The notes below the pieces were generated by a model that saw only the letters and a list, made by a program, of their open reading frames with translations, was not told the DNA's origin and did not search any database. A DNA stretch of 57,456 nucleotides from NCBI GenBank assembly GCA_003669605.1, contig QWOP01000040.1:1-57456 (forward strand), written 5' to 3'. This DNA is from Planctomycetota bacterium. GTDB taxonomy: Bacteria > Planctomycetota > Planctomycetia > Pirellulales > UBA1268. Of the stretch, positions 43,996 to 51,510 are shown piece after piece (position 1 is the first letter of the stretch; every line of letters begins with the position of its first letter). The position numbers and the translations under genes are program-made.

Positions 43996-45468
43996 TTGAA
44001 AGTCCTCGTCGTCGATGACTCCAAGCCGGTGCGCAGCATCCTCGCCAAGGTGTTTGGCGACTTGGGGTATGAATGCCATCAAGCCGCCGACGGCCGCGAA
44101 GCGCTCGAAGCGCTGGCCCGCATCGGCCTGCCCGACTTAGTCACCGTCAATCTCAACATGCCGGTGATGGACGGTCAGGAATTGATCCGCCGGATGCGCG
44201 CCGATCGGGTCTGGAAGGCGGTGCCGTTGCTGGTGGTGTCGGGGGAGCAGGACCGAGGGCGGATCGACCTCGCCTTGGGGGCGGGGGCGGGGGGCTTTGT
44301 CGCCAAGCCGTTCACCGCCACTGCGATCGCCGAGGCACTTCCCTACCTGGGTTTGAAGGTGGCGGCTCCTGTTGCAGCAACCCCTGGCAGACGAACTCCA
44401 GGAATCGTGGCCGGTGAGGCGCCACTGCGGGTGCTCGTGATCGATGACTCGGCGGCGATCCGTGGCGTGGTTTCCGCAGCGCTCTCGGCCGACCCCGAGT
44501 TGCGGGTGGTGGGGACTGCCGTGGATGGCCGTCAGGGTCTGACGCGGATCGCCGAGCTCGCCCCGGACATCGTTTTACTCGACGTCGAGATGCCGGTGAT
44601 GGATGGCCTGTCGATGCTCCGTGAACTGCGCCGGATCCAGCCGCGACTCCCGGTGGTGATGTTTTCGACGCTCACCGAGCGGGGGGCGAAAGTGGCCCTC
44701 GAGGCCCTCGTTGCCGGCGCCAACGACTACGTCGGCAAACCGAAGGGTTCGTCTCCGGCGGAGGTCGCTGAGCGGATCCGTGAGGAAGTGATCCCGAAAC
44801 TCAAGCAGTTCCGCAGGCGCGTTGCAGAGCCTGGCGAGGGGGCGCGGACGGCGGTGGTCGTCCGGGCGCCAGCCCGGCCGCGGACGGAGTCGGTGGCGGC
44901 GGTGGTGGTGGCGGTGTCGACCGGTGGTCCGGTGGCGCTGGCGGAGTTTCTCCCGTCGTTTGTGTCCCGCGATGGAGTGCCGGTGCTCATCGTCCAGCAC
45001 ATGCCGGCGGTGTTCACCAGCCATCTGGCCGAGCGGCTCACGAAGGTCTGCTCGCTGCCGGTCCGCGAGGCGATTCACGGCCAAGTGGTTAACCCCGGCG
45101 ACATCCTTCTGGCGCCGGGGGGGAGGCATCTCCAGGTGTTTCGCAGGGGAACGAAGGTGATCGCCGAGCTTTCCGACGCCCCGCCAGAGAACTCCTGCCG
45201 TCCGGCGGCCGATGTTCTGTTTCGCACCGCGGCCGTGGTCTGGGGGAGTGAGACTCTCGGCGTCGTCCTCACCGGGATGGGGAAGGATGGCCTGGCAGGC
45301 TCCGGGGCGATTCGCTCCGCCGGTGGGACGGTACTCGCCCAGGATGAGGCGACGAGCGTGGTCTGGGGAATGCCGGGGCATGTGGCCCGCGCGGGACTCG
45401 CTGACGCGGTCTTGCCGCTCGGGCCGCTTGGCGTTGAGGTGGGCATGCGACTGCGGCGGCGCAATTGA
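43996..45468 (+). CDS. cheB: CheB methylesterase fused behind a degenerate receiver (REC-REC-CheB)
   Basis: 490 aa. Residues 1-120: receiver domain with the acidic pocket D7-D8 and the conserved Lys in FVAKPF, but the phosphoacceptor position is Asn52 (VNLNMP in place of the usual LDxxMP). Residues about 144-265: a second, intact receiver (VLVIDDSAAIR, DIVLLDVEMPVMDG). Residues about 300-490: the methylesterase with the catalytic Ser in VVAVSTGGP, His in IVQHMPA and Asp in TGMGKDG. It removes methyl or amide groups from receptor glutamates. Start: TTG 43996 preceded by GGGAG; no in-frame ATG or GTG fits as well. The domain order makes it a longer form than standard CheB (350 aa). Confidence 0.93.
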   Translation: MKVLVVDDSKPVRSILAKVFGDLGYECHQAADGREALEALARIGLPDLVTVNLNMPVMDGQELIRRMRADRVWKAVPLLVVSGEQDRGRIDLALGAGAGGFVAKPFTATAIAEALPYLGLKVAAPVAATPGRRTPGIVAGEAPLRVLVIDDSAAIRGVVSAALSADPELRVVGTAVDGRQGLTRIAELAPDIVLLDVEMPVMDGLSMLRELRRIQPRLPVVMFSTLTERGAKVALEALVAGANDYVGKPKGSSPAEVAERIREEVIPKLKQFRRRVAEPGEGARTAVVVRAPARPRTESVAAVVVAVSTGGPVALAEFLPSFVSRDGVPVLIVQHMPAVFTSHLAERLTKVCSLPVREAIHGQVVNPGDILLAPGGRHLQVFRRGTKVIAELSDAPPENSCRPAADVLFRTAAVVWGSETLGVVLTGMGKDGLAGSGAIRSAGGTVLAQDEATSVVWGMPGHVARAGLADAVLPLGPLGVEVGMRLRRRN

Positions 45469-45484
45469 TCCCCGGGAGGTTGCG

Positions 45485-46327
45485 GTGAAGGTCACGCCCC
45501 CACAAGTCTCCTTTCTGCGCGAGTTTCTCAAGCGTCGTTCCGGCGTCGTCATTGATCAGAGCAAGGCCTATCTCGTCGAGGCACGGCTGCTGCCGGTGAT
45601 TCGCCAGCGGGCATTTGCCGGCTTTGAGCAGCTCGTCGAGCGACTCCGCAGCGCCCGCGAGCCGGCGCTTGAGCAGGATGTGCTCAACGCGATGATGACC
45701 CATGAGACCTCGTTCTTCCGCGACCGCTCACCGTTTGAGACGGTGAAGAAGATCCTCCCCGATCTGATCAAGCGGCGGGGGGTCTCCCGCCACCTCGTGC
45801 TCTGGTCGGCTGCCGCGTCGTCTGGGCAGGAGGCCTACAGCCTGGCGATGCTCCTCAACGAACACTTCCGCGAGGCGCTCGCCGGTTGGTCGGTTCGGAT
45901 TCTCGCCACCGACATCTCCGAGCCGGTGCTCGCCCGGGCCCGCGAAGGACTCTACAGCGACATCGAGGTGGCCCGTGGCCTGCCGGTGGAGTTGCGTGAC
46001 CGGTATTTTGTCCGCCTCCAGGGGAAGTGGAGCATCTCGCATGACTGCCGGCGGTATGTGGAATTCAGACGGATGAACCTCCTCGATCCCTGGCAGGGGG
46101 TGCCGCCGTGCGACATCGCCTTCCTCCGCAACGTGTTGATCTACTTCGACGTTCCGACGCGGGCGGCGATCCTGGAGAAGATGCAGCGGACCGTGCGCTC
46201 AGACGGCGTCCTGTTCCTCGGGGGGGCCGAGACGATGCTTGGCGTCTGTGACGGCTACGACCGCGTGGAGGGGGTCGGTTGCAGTGCCTATCGCCCGCGG
46301 AGCGGCCCGACGGCGAAGCGGAACTGA
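45485..46327 (+). CDS. cheR: Chemoreceptor methyltransferase CheR
   Basis: 280 aa SAM-dependent enzyme methylating receptor glutamates. N-terminal alpha domain: FLREFLKRRSGVVIDQSKAYLVEARL. Catalytic domain: AMMTHETSFFRDRSPFE (the conserved 'T.FFR...F' block), VLWSAAASSGQEAYSLAMLL (SAM-binding loop; standard C-S-T-G-E-E is here A-S-S-G-Q-E), RILATDISEPVLARAREGLYS, VPPCDIAFLRNVLIYFD and FLGGAETM. GTG 45485 follows a good site (GGGAGG, 5-6 nt spacing). It is 16 nt after cheB and is the last gene of the plus-strand series, convergent with the phosphatase gene. Confidence 0.95.
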   Translation: MKVTPPQVSFLREFLKRRSGVVIDQSKAYLVEARLLPVIRQRAFAGFEQLVERLRSAREPALEQDVLNAMMTHETSFFRDRSPFETVKKILPDLIKRRGVSRHLVLWSAAASSGQEAYSLAMLLNEHFREALAGWSVRILATDISEPVLARAREGLYSDIEVARGLPVELRDRYFVRLQGKWSISHDCRRYVEFRRMNLLDPWQGVPPCDIAFLRNVLIYFDVPTRAAILEKMQRTVRSDGVLFLGGAETMLGVCDGYDRVEGVGCSAYRPRSGPTAKRN

Positions 46328-46373
46328 AGCCACCCCACGATTGGAGCCAGAGCAAGAGGATCGCCCCGCCGTC

Positions 46374-46411
46374 CTGCGGGGAAATTCTGTGGGGACATTC
46401 TGCGGGGAAAT
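46374..46411. repeat. Short direct repeat in the convergent cheR-phosphatase gap
   Basis: CTGCGGGGAAAT occurs at 46374-46385 and again at 46400-46411, with the similar CTGTGGGGACAT between them. Directly after it, CCTCT..AGAGG (46412-46423) could form a small hairpin overlapping the phosphatase stop. No T-rich terminator is visible. Confidence 0.5.
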
Positions 46412-46415
46412 CCTC

Positions 46416-47858
46416 TCAAGAGGGCTCCTTGCCGTTCCACTCCACGCCAAGAATCGAGACGTCGTCGAGTGGGCCCTTCGGTTGGCACCACGCCTGCACC
46501 GATTCCAGAAGTTTTGTGACGTTGGTCTCCACCGACTGCCCGCGGAGCGATTCCACCAGCCCCGTCATTCGTTCATTGCCGAGTTGATCAAGCTTCTCGT
46601 CCATCGCCTCCGGCACACCGTCGGAGTAGAAGTAGACCCGGTCTCCGGACTTCAATTGCAGCGTCTCCTCGGTGAACTCCACGTCGGGCACGAATCCCAC
46701 CGGAAAACTCTCCACCTCGAAGAGCTTCAAGGGGCCATCCTTGGGAACGTAGAGCAGCGGGGGATGCCCGCCCGACACGAAGCGGAGCAGCCCGCTGGGG
46801 GCGTGGAGGACGCCGTAGAGAATGGTGAAATAGAGGCCGGCCTGATTGTCGGCCTGGAAGAGATTGTTGAGTTGCGTGACCACCTCGGCCGGTGGCACGA
46901 CCTGAGGCGGCCCTCCATCCTTTCCGGGGCGAATCAGGAGCGAGGAATCGGAGACCCTGTTGGTGAGGAAGGCCCCGACGGTCACGGCCAGCAGTGACGA
47001 CGGCACGCCATGTCCGCTGACATCGACGACAAACATCCCCACATGCTCGTCATCGAGCGGGAAGATGTTGAGGAAGTCGCCGGCGAGTTCGTTGCAGGGC
47101 ACGTACTTCCAGGAGACCGTCGCGCAGGGGACCTCGATCGCCTTGGCCGGGAGCAGCGACTGCTGCACCTTGGCCGCCGCGCGGAGATCTCGCGTCATCC
47201 GCTTATTGCTGCGGTCAATCTGTTCGTTGACGACGGTCAATTCGGCGTTGGTCTTCTGGAGGGAGTCGCGGGCCACGGAGAGGGACTGATTGGTGACGAT
47301 CAATTCCTTGTTCTTGGTCACCGCGTTCTCGAAGATCGACACCAGGAGGTTGAGGACCTGCTGCCGTCCTGCCTGGACCTTGAACTTCTGCCCGGCGATC
47401 GTCACCTCCATCTCCGAACCCGGCACCGGCGACTCCGCCTTCAGCGGCGTATCGAGGAGCGACTCCATCCGGCCGAGAAGGTATTCAGGCTCGTACGGCT
47501 TGGTGACGTAGTTGTCGGCCCCCGCTTCGAGGCCGCGGATGATGTCCACGGGATCAGAGAGCGAGGAGAGAAGGATCAGGGGGATCGTCTGCCAGGAGGG
47601 GTCGGTCTTGACGATCTTGCAGAACTCATACCCGTTCATCTCCGGCATTTCGATGTCGGAGATGATGATCTCGGGGCGTTTTTCCCGGAGCAGTTCCACG
47701 GCTTTTTGGCCGTTGATCGCCCAGCGGACGCAGTGGCCTGCATCCACCAACCGCTTCTCCAGCATTTTTGCCTGGATGCGGCTGTCCTCGGCGATGAGGA
47801 CATCGACGGGACGGCGGGGCCTGAACGGGGCTGGCCCAGGGGACGAAGTTTCGCTCAT
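46416..47858 (-). CDS. Receiver-PP2C phosphatase (RsbU/SpoIIE-like)
   Basis: 480 aa. N-terminal receiver (residues about 18-138) with acidic pocket E24-D25, phosphoacceptor Asp68 (ISDIEMPEMNG) and Lys in VTKPYEPE. A coiled-coil linker of about 85 residues (NKELIVTNQSLSVARDSLQ) leads to a PPM serine/threonine phosphatase (SpoIIE/RsbU type) with metal ligands in NELAGDFLNIF and VDVSGHGVPSSLLA, then SGGHPPLLYV, YFYSDGVPEA and the terminal DDVSILGVEW. Family role: dephosphorylation of phospho-Ser on STAS anti-anti-sigma proteins, switched on by receiver phosphorylation. Two STAS genes lie directly upstream on the same strand. ATG 47858 is chosen; a GTG at 47864 adds two residues. Confidence 0.93.
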   Translation of the reverse strand: MSETSSPGPAPFRPRRPVDVLIAEDSRIQAKMLEKRLVDAGHCVRWAINGQKAVELLREKRPEIIISDIEMPEMNGYEFCKIVKTDPSWQTIPLILLSSLSDPVDIIRGLEAGADNYVTKPYEPEYLLGRMESLLDTPLKAESPVPGSEMEVTIAGQKFKVQAGRQQVLNLLVSIFENAVTKNKELIVTNQSLSVARDSLQKTNAELTVVNEQIDRSNKRMTRDLRAAAKVQQSLLPAKAIEVPCATVSWKYVPCNELAGDFLNIFPLDDEHVGMFVVDVSGHGVPSSLLAVTVGAFLTNRVSDSSLLIRPGKDGGPPQVVPPAEVVTQLNNLFQADNQAGLYFTILYGVLHAPSGLLRFVSGGHPPLLYVPKDGPLKLFEVESFPVGFVPDVEFTEETLQLKSGDRVYFYSDGVPEAMDEKLDQLGNERMTGLVESLRGQSVETNVTKLLESVQAWCQPKGPLDDVSILGVEWNGKEPS

Positions 47859-47910
47859 AGCCACTCTGGGAGAGATGATGGGGGAGAGCCCCGCTGGGCG
47901 GTCGGGGAAT

Positions 47911-48010
47911 TCAAGCCACGATCGCCATGCTCAAGCCACGATCGCCATGCTCAAGCCACGATCGCCATGCTCAAGCCACGATCGCCATGCTCAAGACACG
48001 ATCGCCATGC
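47911..48010. repeat. Five tandem 20-bp repeats between STAS and phosphatase genes
   Basis: TCAAGCCACGATCGCCATGC is present five times head to tail; four are identical and the fifth (47991-48010) has one C-to-A change. A decayed partial follows (TCAAGCCTAG, 48011-48020). Each unit contains the palindrome CGATCG and, on the minus strand, a complete small reading frame ATG-GCG-ATC-GTG-GCT-TGA (MAIVA). The units sit in the leader between two co-directional genes. Confidence 0.97.
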
Positions 48011-48040
48011 TCAAGCCTAGAACTCAAGCCTGGAACTGGC

Positions 48041-48397
48041 TCAGAACTTCGCCAAGGCCTCCGCCTCATCCTTGTGGATCGAGAACAACTTATTGAGGTT
48101 GGTGAGCTTGAAGACTTCGTAGATCTGTGGGTGGATGCTGCACATCTTCAGTTTTCCCTTGAGCGTGCCCATCTTGCGGTGGATCTGGCCGAGGAGGCCG
48201 AGGACGGCACTCGACATGAATTCGACGTTCTGGAAGTTGAGGAGGAGGTCGAGGCCCTGCCGGTCATTGATCAGACGCAGCAACTCCACCCGCAGTTCGT
48301 CGAGGGCCGTCTCGTCGAGGATCTTCTTGTCCTTGAACTTGGCAACCTCCGTCGTGCCCTGCTTGGAGACGTCCAACCTGCGGTATGCGTCACTCAT
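48041..48397 (-). CDS. STAS-domain anti-sigma factor antagonist (proximal)
   Basis: 118 aa single STAS domain like SpoIIAA/RsbV: VAKFKDKKILDETALDELRVELLRLI, GLDLLLNFQNVEFMSSAVLGLLGQIHRKM with the likely phosphorylatable Ser in FMSSAVLG, KLKMCSIHPQIYEVFKLTNLNKLFSIH. Such proteins bind a serine kinase/anti-sigma factor when unphosphorylated and release it when phosphorylated. It precedes the receiver-PP2C gene (182-nt gap holding the tandem repeats). ATG 48397 follows a GAGGT at about 8 nt. No RsbW/SpoIIAB-type kinase is present in the window. Confidence 0.9.
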   Translation of the reverse strand: MSDAYRRLDVSKQGTTEVAKFKDKKILDETALDELRVELLRLINDRQGLDLLLNFQNVEFMSSAVLGLLGQIHRKMGTLKGKLKMCSIHPQIYEVFKLTNLNKLFSIHKDEAEALAKF

Positions 48398-48522
48398 CGA
48401 CGGCTGACCTCATGCTATGGGAAAGGGGGAATCGGAAAGTGGATTGAAGGTGGATGAGAGACGACAAGTATAGTCCCCCAGAAAGACCGCTGCTCGCTCT
48501 GGGAGCGGGAGCAGATGCAACT

Positions 48523-48882
48523 TCAGAAGGCTGCCAGCGCTTCTGTCGTGTCGTCATGGACTGAGAACAGCCGGGTGAGATTGGTGATCCGCAGGACTTC
48601 GACGATCTGCTGGTTGGCGTGGCACACCTTGAGTTTGCCTCCGGATGCAACGAGCGTCCTGTGGAGTTGCCCGAGGGCATCGAGCATCGAACTGGAGAGG
48701 AATTCCACCGCGCCGAAGTCGAGCAGCAGTCTCACCCCCCGGCCCCGCTCGGCCAGTTGCAGCAACTCGGCCCGCAGTTCGTCCAGCGGTGCGCCATCGA
48801 TCAGTCTCCGCCCAAGGAGCCTCGCGATTGCCACTTCTCCGTGGTGGGTGACTTGGATCTGCTTGAACGCGGGGGCGGTCAT
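48523..48882 (-). CDS. STAS-domain anti-sigma factor antagonist (distal paralogue)
   Basis: 119 aa, clearly a paralogue of the neighbouring STAS protein (same blocks: LLGRRLIDGAPLDELRAELLQLAE, VRLLLDFGAVEFLSSSMLDALGQLHRTL, KLKVCHANQQIVEVLRITNLTRLFSVHDDTTEALAAF). The likely phosphosite is within FLSSSML. The pair share the ending DEAEALAKF/DTTEALAAF, pointing to an old tandem duplication. Presumably it answers to the same phosphatase or to a different partner kinase. ATG 48882 is the start nearest the STAS core; the open frame upstream is not protein-like. A 125-bp gap separates it from the other STAS gene. Confidence 0.88.
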   Translation of the reverse strand: MTAPAFKQIQVTHHGEVAIARLLGRRLIDGAPLDELRAELLQLAERGRGVRLLLDFGAVEFLSSSMLDALGQLHRTLVASGGKLKVCHANQQIVEVLRITNLTRLFSVHDDTTEALAAF

Positions 48883-49200
48883 GGCGGGTGTGCGGGCGGG
48901 TAAGGGAAAAGAATGGGGGGAGGACCAGACCGGATTCCGCAGGCATCCCCCTCGAACCCGCAGCATAGTATAGCCTCGCGCTTCGGCGGCCGCTCTTCTG
49001 CCCCGCAGCCCCGCCGGCTGGGCAGGCGGGGCGAGGGCAGGCTTTCTTCTGCTTTGCAGCCCGGCAGTTTGCCGGTGGGGGCTTTGTGGCCTAGGTTTCC
49101 TGGTGGGCTGTGAGCCCGCGAGGTGCGACGCCGAACTCCCAGACCGATTTTTCTGGCCGACGGCAGTGAGCTGGTTCCGGCGAGTGAGTGGAGGCAAACA
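48883..49200. other. Divergent intergenic region, 318 bp
   Basis: Lies between the minus-strand STAS unit and the plus-strand receptor unit, so it should hold promoters in both directions. It is rich in short GC-rich dyads (for example GCCGGC and GGGCAGGCGGGGC near 49010-49035) but I could identify no convincing promoter, operator or coding feature. Confidence 0.5.
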
Positions 49201-49473
49201 ATGGCTGGTTTTCCGCACGGTTTCTGGGGCCCGAAGCCCCAGTGGGCCCTGCTGCCGGTGGCGGCAGTGGCCGGAGGGCTCTTTTGGCTGGCCTGGCAGC
49301 AGGACCAAGAGGAGGGGGGGGCGCTTGCCGTCACGGCCTACAGGCCGCTCTCTCCGGACGGCGACACCACGCCCGCGGAGCCGGCAGCGGGGGTCGGGAA
49401 TGGCTCGCTGCCCATGGAAGTCCGTTACGGAGTCCCCACGATCGGGACCGCGAAGCAGTGGGGCTCCCGATGA
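49201..49473 (+). CDS. Small membrane protein paired with a chemoreceptor
   Basis: 90 aa. One helix near the N terminus (WALLPVAAVAGGLFWLAW), then a polar, Pro/Gly-rich tail ending YGVPTIGTAKQWGSR. I do not recognise the family. Its stop overlaps the start of the receptor gene (ATGA at 49470-49473), so the two are translationally coupled and the protein may be a receptor-associated accessory or ligand-sensing partner. ATG 49201 was chosen because it begins just before the helix; an earlier in-frame start at 49123 is possible. Confidence 0.6.
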   Translation: MAGFPHGFWGPKPQWALLPVAAVAGGLFWLAWQQDQEEGGALAVTAYRPLSPDGDTTPAEPAAGVGNGSLPMEVRYGVPTIGTAKQWGSR

Positions 49474-51224
49474 ACACCTCCGCCACCCCCAGACGGATTG
49501 CGCTCGGCTTTCTTGCCATCGTGACGCTCGCTGTTGGACTGGGGATCTTGAGCCTGTGGCTCATCCTGGGGCTCAGTCACAGCGTCACGAACCTCGCCGA
49601 GAACACCGTCCCCTCGATGGTGGCTCTGAGCCTCGTCAAGGACAACGTGACCGTGGCGGTCCGGTCGGCACGGCGGTGCGTGATGCTCGAAGAAGCCACT
49701 GCCATCGCCATCGCCCAACGGGACTACGAATCGGCGAAGACCGACGGCGACAATGCCGAGATCGCCTACGAATCGCTCGTTTCCGACGTCGAGGATGGCC
49801 GGCTGTTCGCTGCGGCCCGTGCCAAGCGACGCCTGTTTCACGAGAAGGCCGACCGGCTGATCACCCTGGCACTGGCAGGCAATCGCGACCTGTCCAAAGG
49901 CAGCGACGCAGCGCAGTCCTGGCTCGTGGATGAGGTCGACCCCGCCGGGGCTGAATGCCTCAAAGCTTTCCAGGGGGACATCGCCTACAACACGCGCCTC
50001 GCCGAAAAGAGCATGAACGAGGCCAGGGGCCGTGTCCTCCTCAGCCTGCTGACGATCATCCCGGCTCTCGGGGCACTGGTGGGACTCGGAGGGCTGATCG
50101 GCTGGACGACGGTTTCGGCGACAAAGCGGGCTTTGGCGTCGATCAATGACGCCATTCAGGCCGGCATCGACCGCACCAACTCCACGCTCTCCGGCATCGC
50201 TGACGCACTCCAGGATAGCGCCGATCAGACGGCATCCAGTTCGGGGCAGCTTTCCGCTGCCAGTCGCTCGCTGGCCGACGGTTGCAGCGAGCAGGGGCAG
50301 ACAGTCACCGAGACCAGCGCCGCACTCGAGCAGATTTCGGCCATGATCCGCAGCACGGCAGACAATGCCTCGCGGGCCAAAGACTACGCCACCCAGGCGA
50401 GGTCTGCTGCCGACAGCGGCCGCGAGACAATGGAACAGATGCATGTTGCCATGCAGTCGATCGAGTCGTCGAGCGTTGATGTCGCCAAGATCATCAAGGA
50501 CATCGACGAGATTGCCTTCCAGACCAACATTCTCTCGCTCAACGCCGCGGTCGAGGCGGCACGGGCCGGCGAGGCCGGCGCGGGATTCGCGGTGGTGGCG
50601 GATGAGGTGCGATCGTTAGCCCAGCGCAGCGCCGCGGCGGCCCGCGAGACAGCCACCAAGATCGAGGCTGCCATCGGGAGTACGCAGCGCGGGGCCCGGA
50701 CCTGCGACGATGTCCGCGGCGCCTTGCGGGCGATCGCCGACCGTGTGGCGGCGTCTGATGTCCTCGTGGCCGAGATCGCCATGGCTGCCAAGGAGCAGGC
50801 CGAGGGGATCAAGCAGGTCGGGATTGCCATGACCCAGGTCGATAAGGTGACCCACAACAGCGCCTCAAGCGCCGAGGAGACTTCCAGCGCGGCTGAGGAG
50901 CTCGACCGGCAGGCCCGCATCATGCAAGACACGGTTGCCGACCTCCGTGACCTGATCGCCAGATCTGCAGTGGACTACAGCACGCAGTCTCAGAAGCGCG
51001 GCAGCCAGAAGCCTGCCACCCAACAAGGCAGCCACAGACCGCCGCCCAGCAGTGCCCGGCGGCAGTCAGCCCACGATGGACGTGTTGGGCATGGTGGGCA
51101 TGGTGGGCATGGTGGCGAGCCGACTCCGCGGCCGGTGGTCAACCGGGCGCCGGGGCGGATCGTGATGCCTGAGGACCGGTCCGGATTGGCCGATGCCGAC
51201 GACGCGCACTTCCGTAATTTCTGA
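49470..51224 (+). CDS. Methyl-accepting chemotaxis protein with CheR-docking-type C terminus
   Basis: 584 aa receptor. TM1 at about residues 10-34 (IALGFLAIVTLAVGLGILSLWLIL), a 4-helix-bundle-type sensing domain of about 155 residues, TM2 near 190-212, no clear HAMP domain, then a coiled coil with the tip [37 protein letters not shown]. The end is unusual: about 90 residues of Gln/Ser/Pro, then Gly-His repeats (GHGGHGGHGGE) and a final HFRNF. That pentapeptide fits the x-[HFYW]-x-x-[HFYW] rule for tethers that recruit CheR and CheB, with the preceding low-complexity region as the flexible arm. The first receptor of the locus lacks this, so adaptation enzymes may be delivered to it from this receptor. 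Confidence 0.93.
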   Translation: MNTSATPRRIALGFLAIVTLAVGLGILSLWLILGLSHSVTNLAENTVPSMVALSLVKDNVTVAVRSARRCVMLEEATAIAIAQRDYESAKTDGDNAEIAYESLVSDVEDGRLFAAARAKRRLFHEKADRLITLALAGNRDLSKGSDAAQSWLVDEVDPAGAECLKAFQGDIAYNTRLAEKSMNEARGRVLLSLLTIIPALGALVGLGGLIGWTTVSATKRALASINDAIQAGIDRTNSTLSGIADALQDSADQTASSSGQLSAASRSLADGCSEQGQTVTETSAALEQISAMIRSTADNASRAKDYATQARSAADSGRETMEQMHVAMQSIESSSVDVAKIIKDIDEIAFQTNILSLNAAVEAARAGEAGAGFAVVADEVRSLAQRSAAAARETATKIEAAIGSTQRGARTCDDVRGALRAIADRVAASDVLVAEIAMAAKEQAEGIKQVGIAMTQVDKVTHNSASSAEETSSAAEELDRQARIMQDTVADLRDLIARSAVDYSTQSQKRGSQKPATQQGSHRPPPSSARRQSAHDGRVGHGGHGGHGGEPTPRPVVNRAPGRIVMPEDRSGLADADDAHFRNF

Positions 51225-51510
51225 CTGGTGTCCGCCAGCCTTTTTGTGGCGCGCAAGCACTTTCTTGGCAACAGTTTGCGTCCCATGAACCAGTGCCTGA
51301 TCAGTGCCTTGGCATGCGACGTGCAGGACCAGACCACGATGGCGATCGGATGGCAGCCGGGGTAGGCTCAAACCCACTGGTTCGCCAGTCTGACGGCGGT
51401 GATGGCCCTTTCTTGGGTGTCACCGCCGTTGGCGTTCCAGTGCAGCAACCGGGCCAGGCGGCCCGGAGGGCGCCGTCGCCCGCTGCCAGCGCTCCCCGAG
51501 GAAGACCATC

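Noticed and set aside
47911..48017. Possible CRISPR array
   Set aside because: The 20-bp units are directly adjacent with no spacers, and no cas gene is present.
48467..48472. TATACT as a -10 box for the proximal STAS gene on the minus strand
   Set aside because: No -35-like hexamer is found at 16-18 bp, so the match alone is not enough.
48883..49308. N-terminal extension of the distal STAS protein
   Set aside because: The open frame continues 142 codons upstream but is basic, Pro-rich and unlike any leader; the STAS core starts right after ATG 48882.
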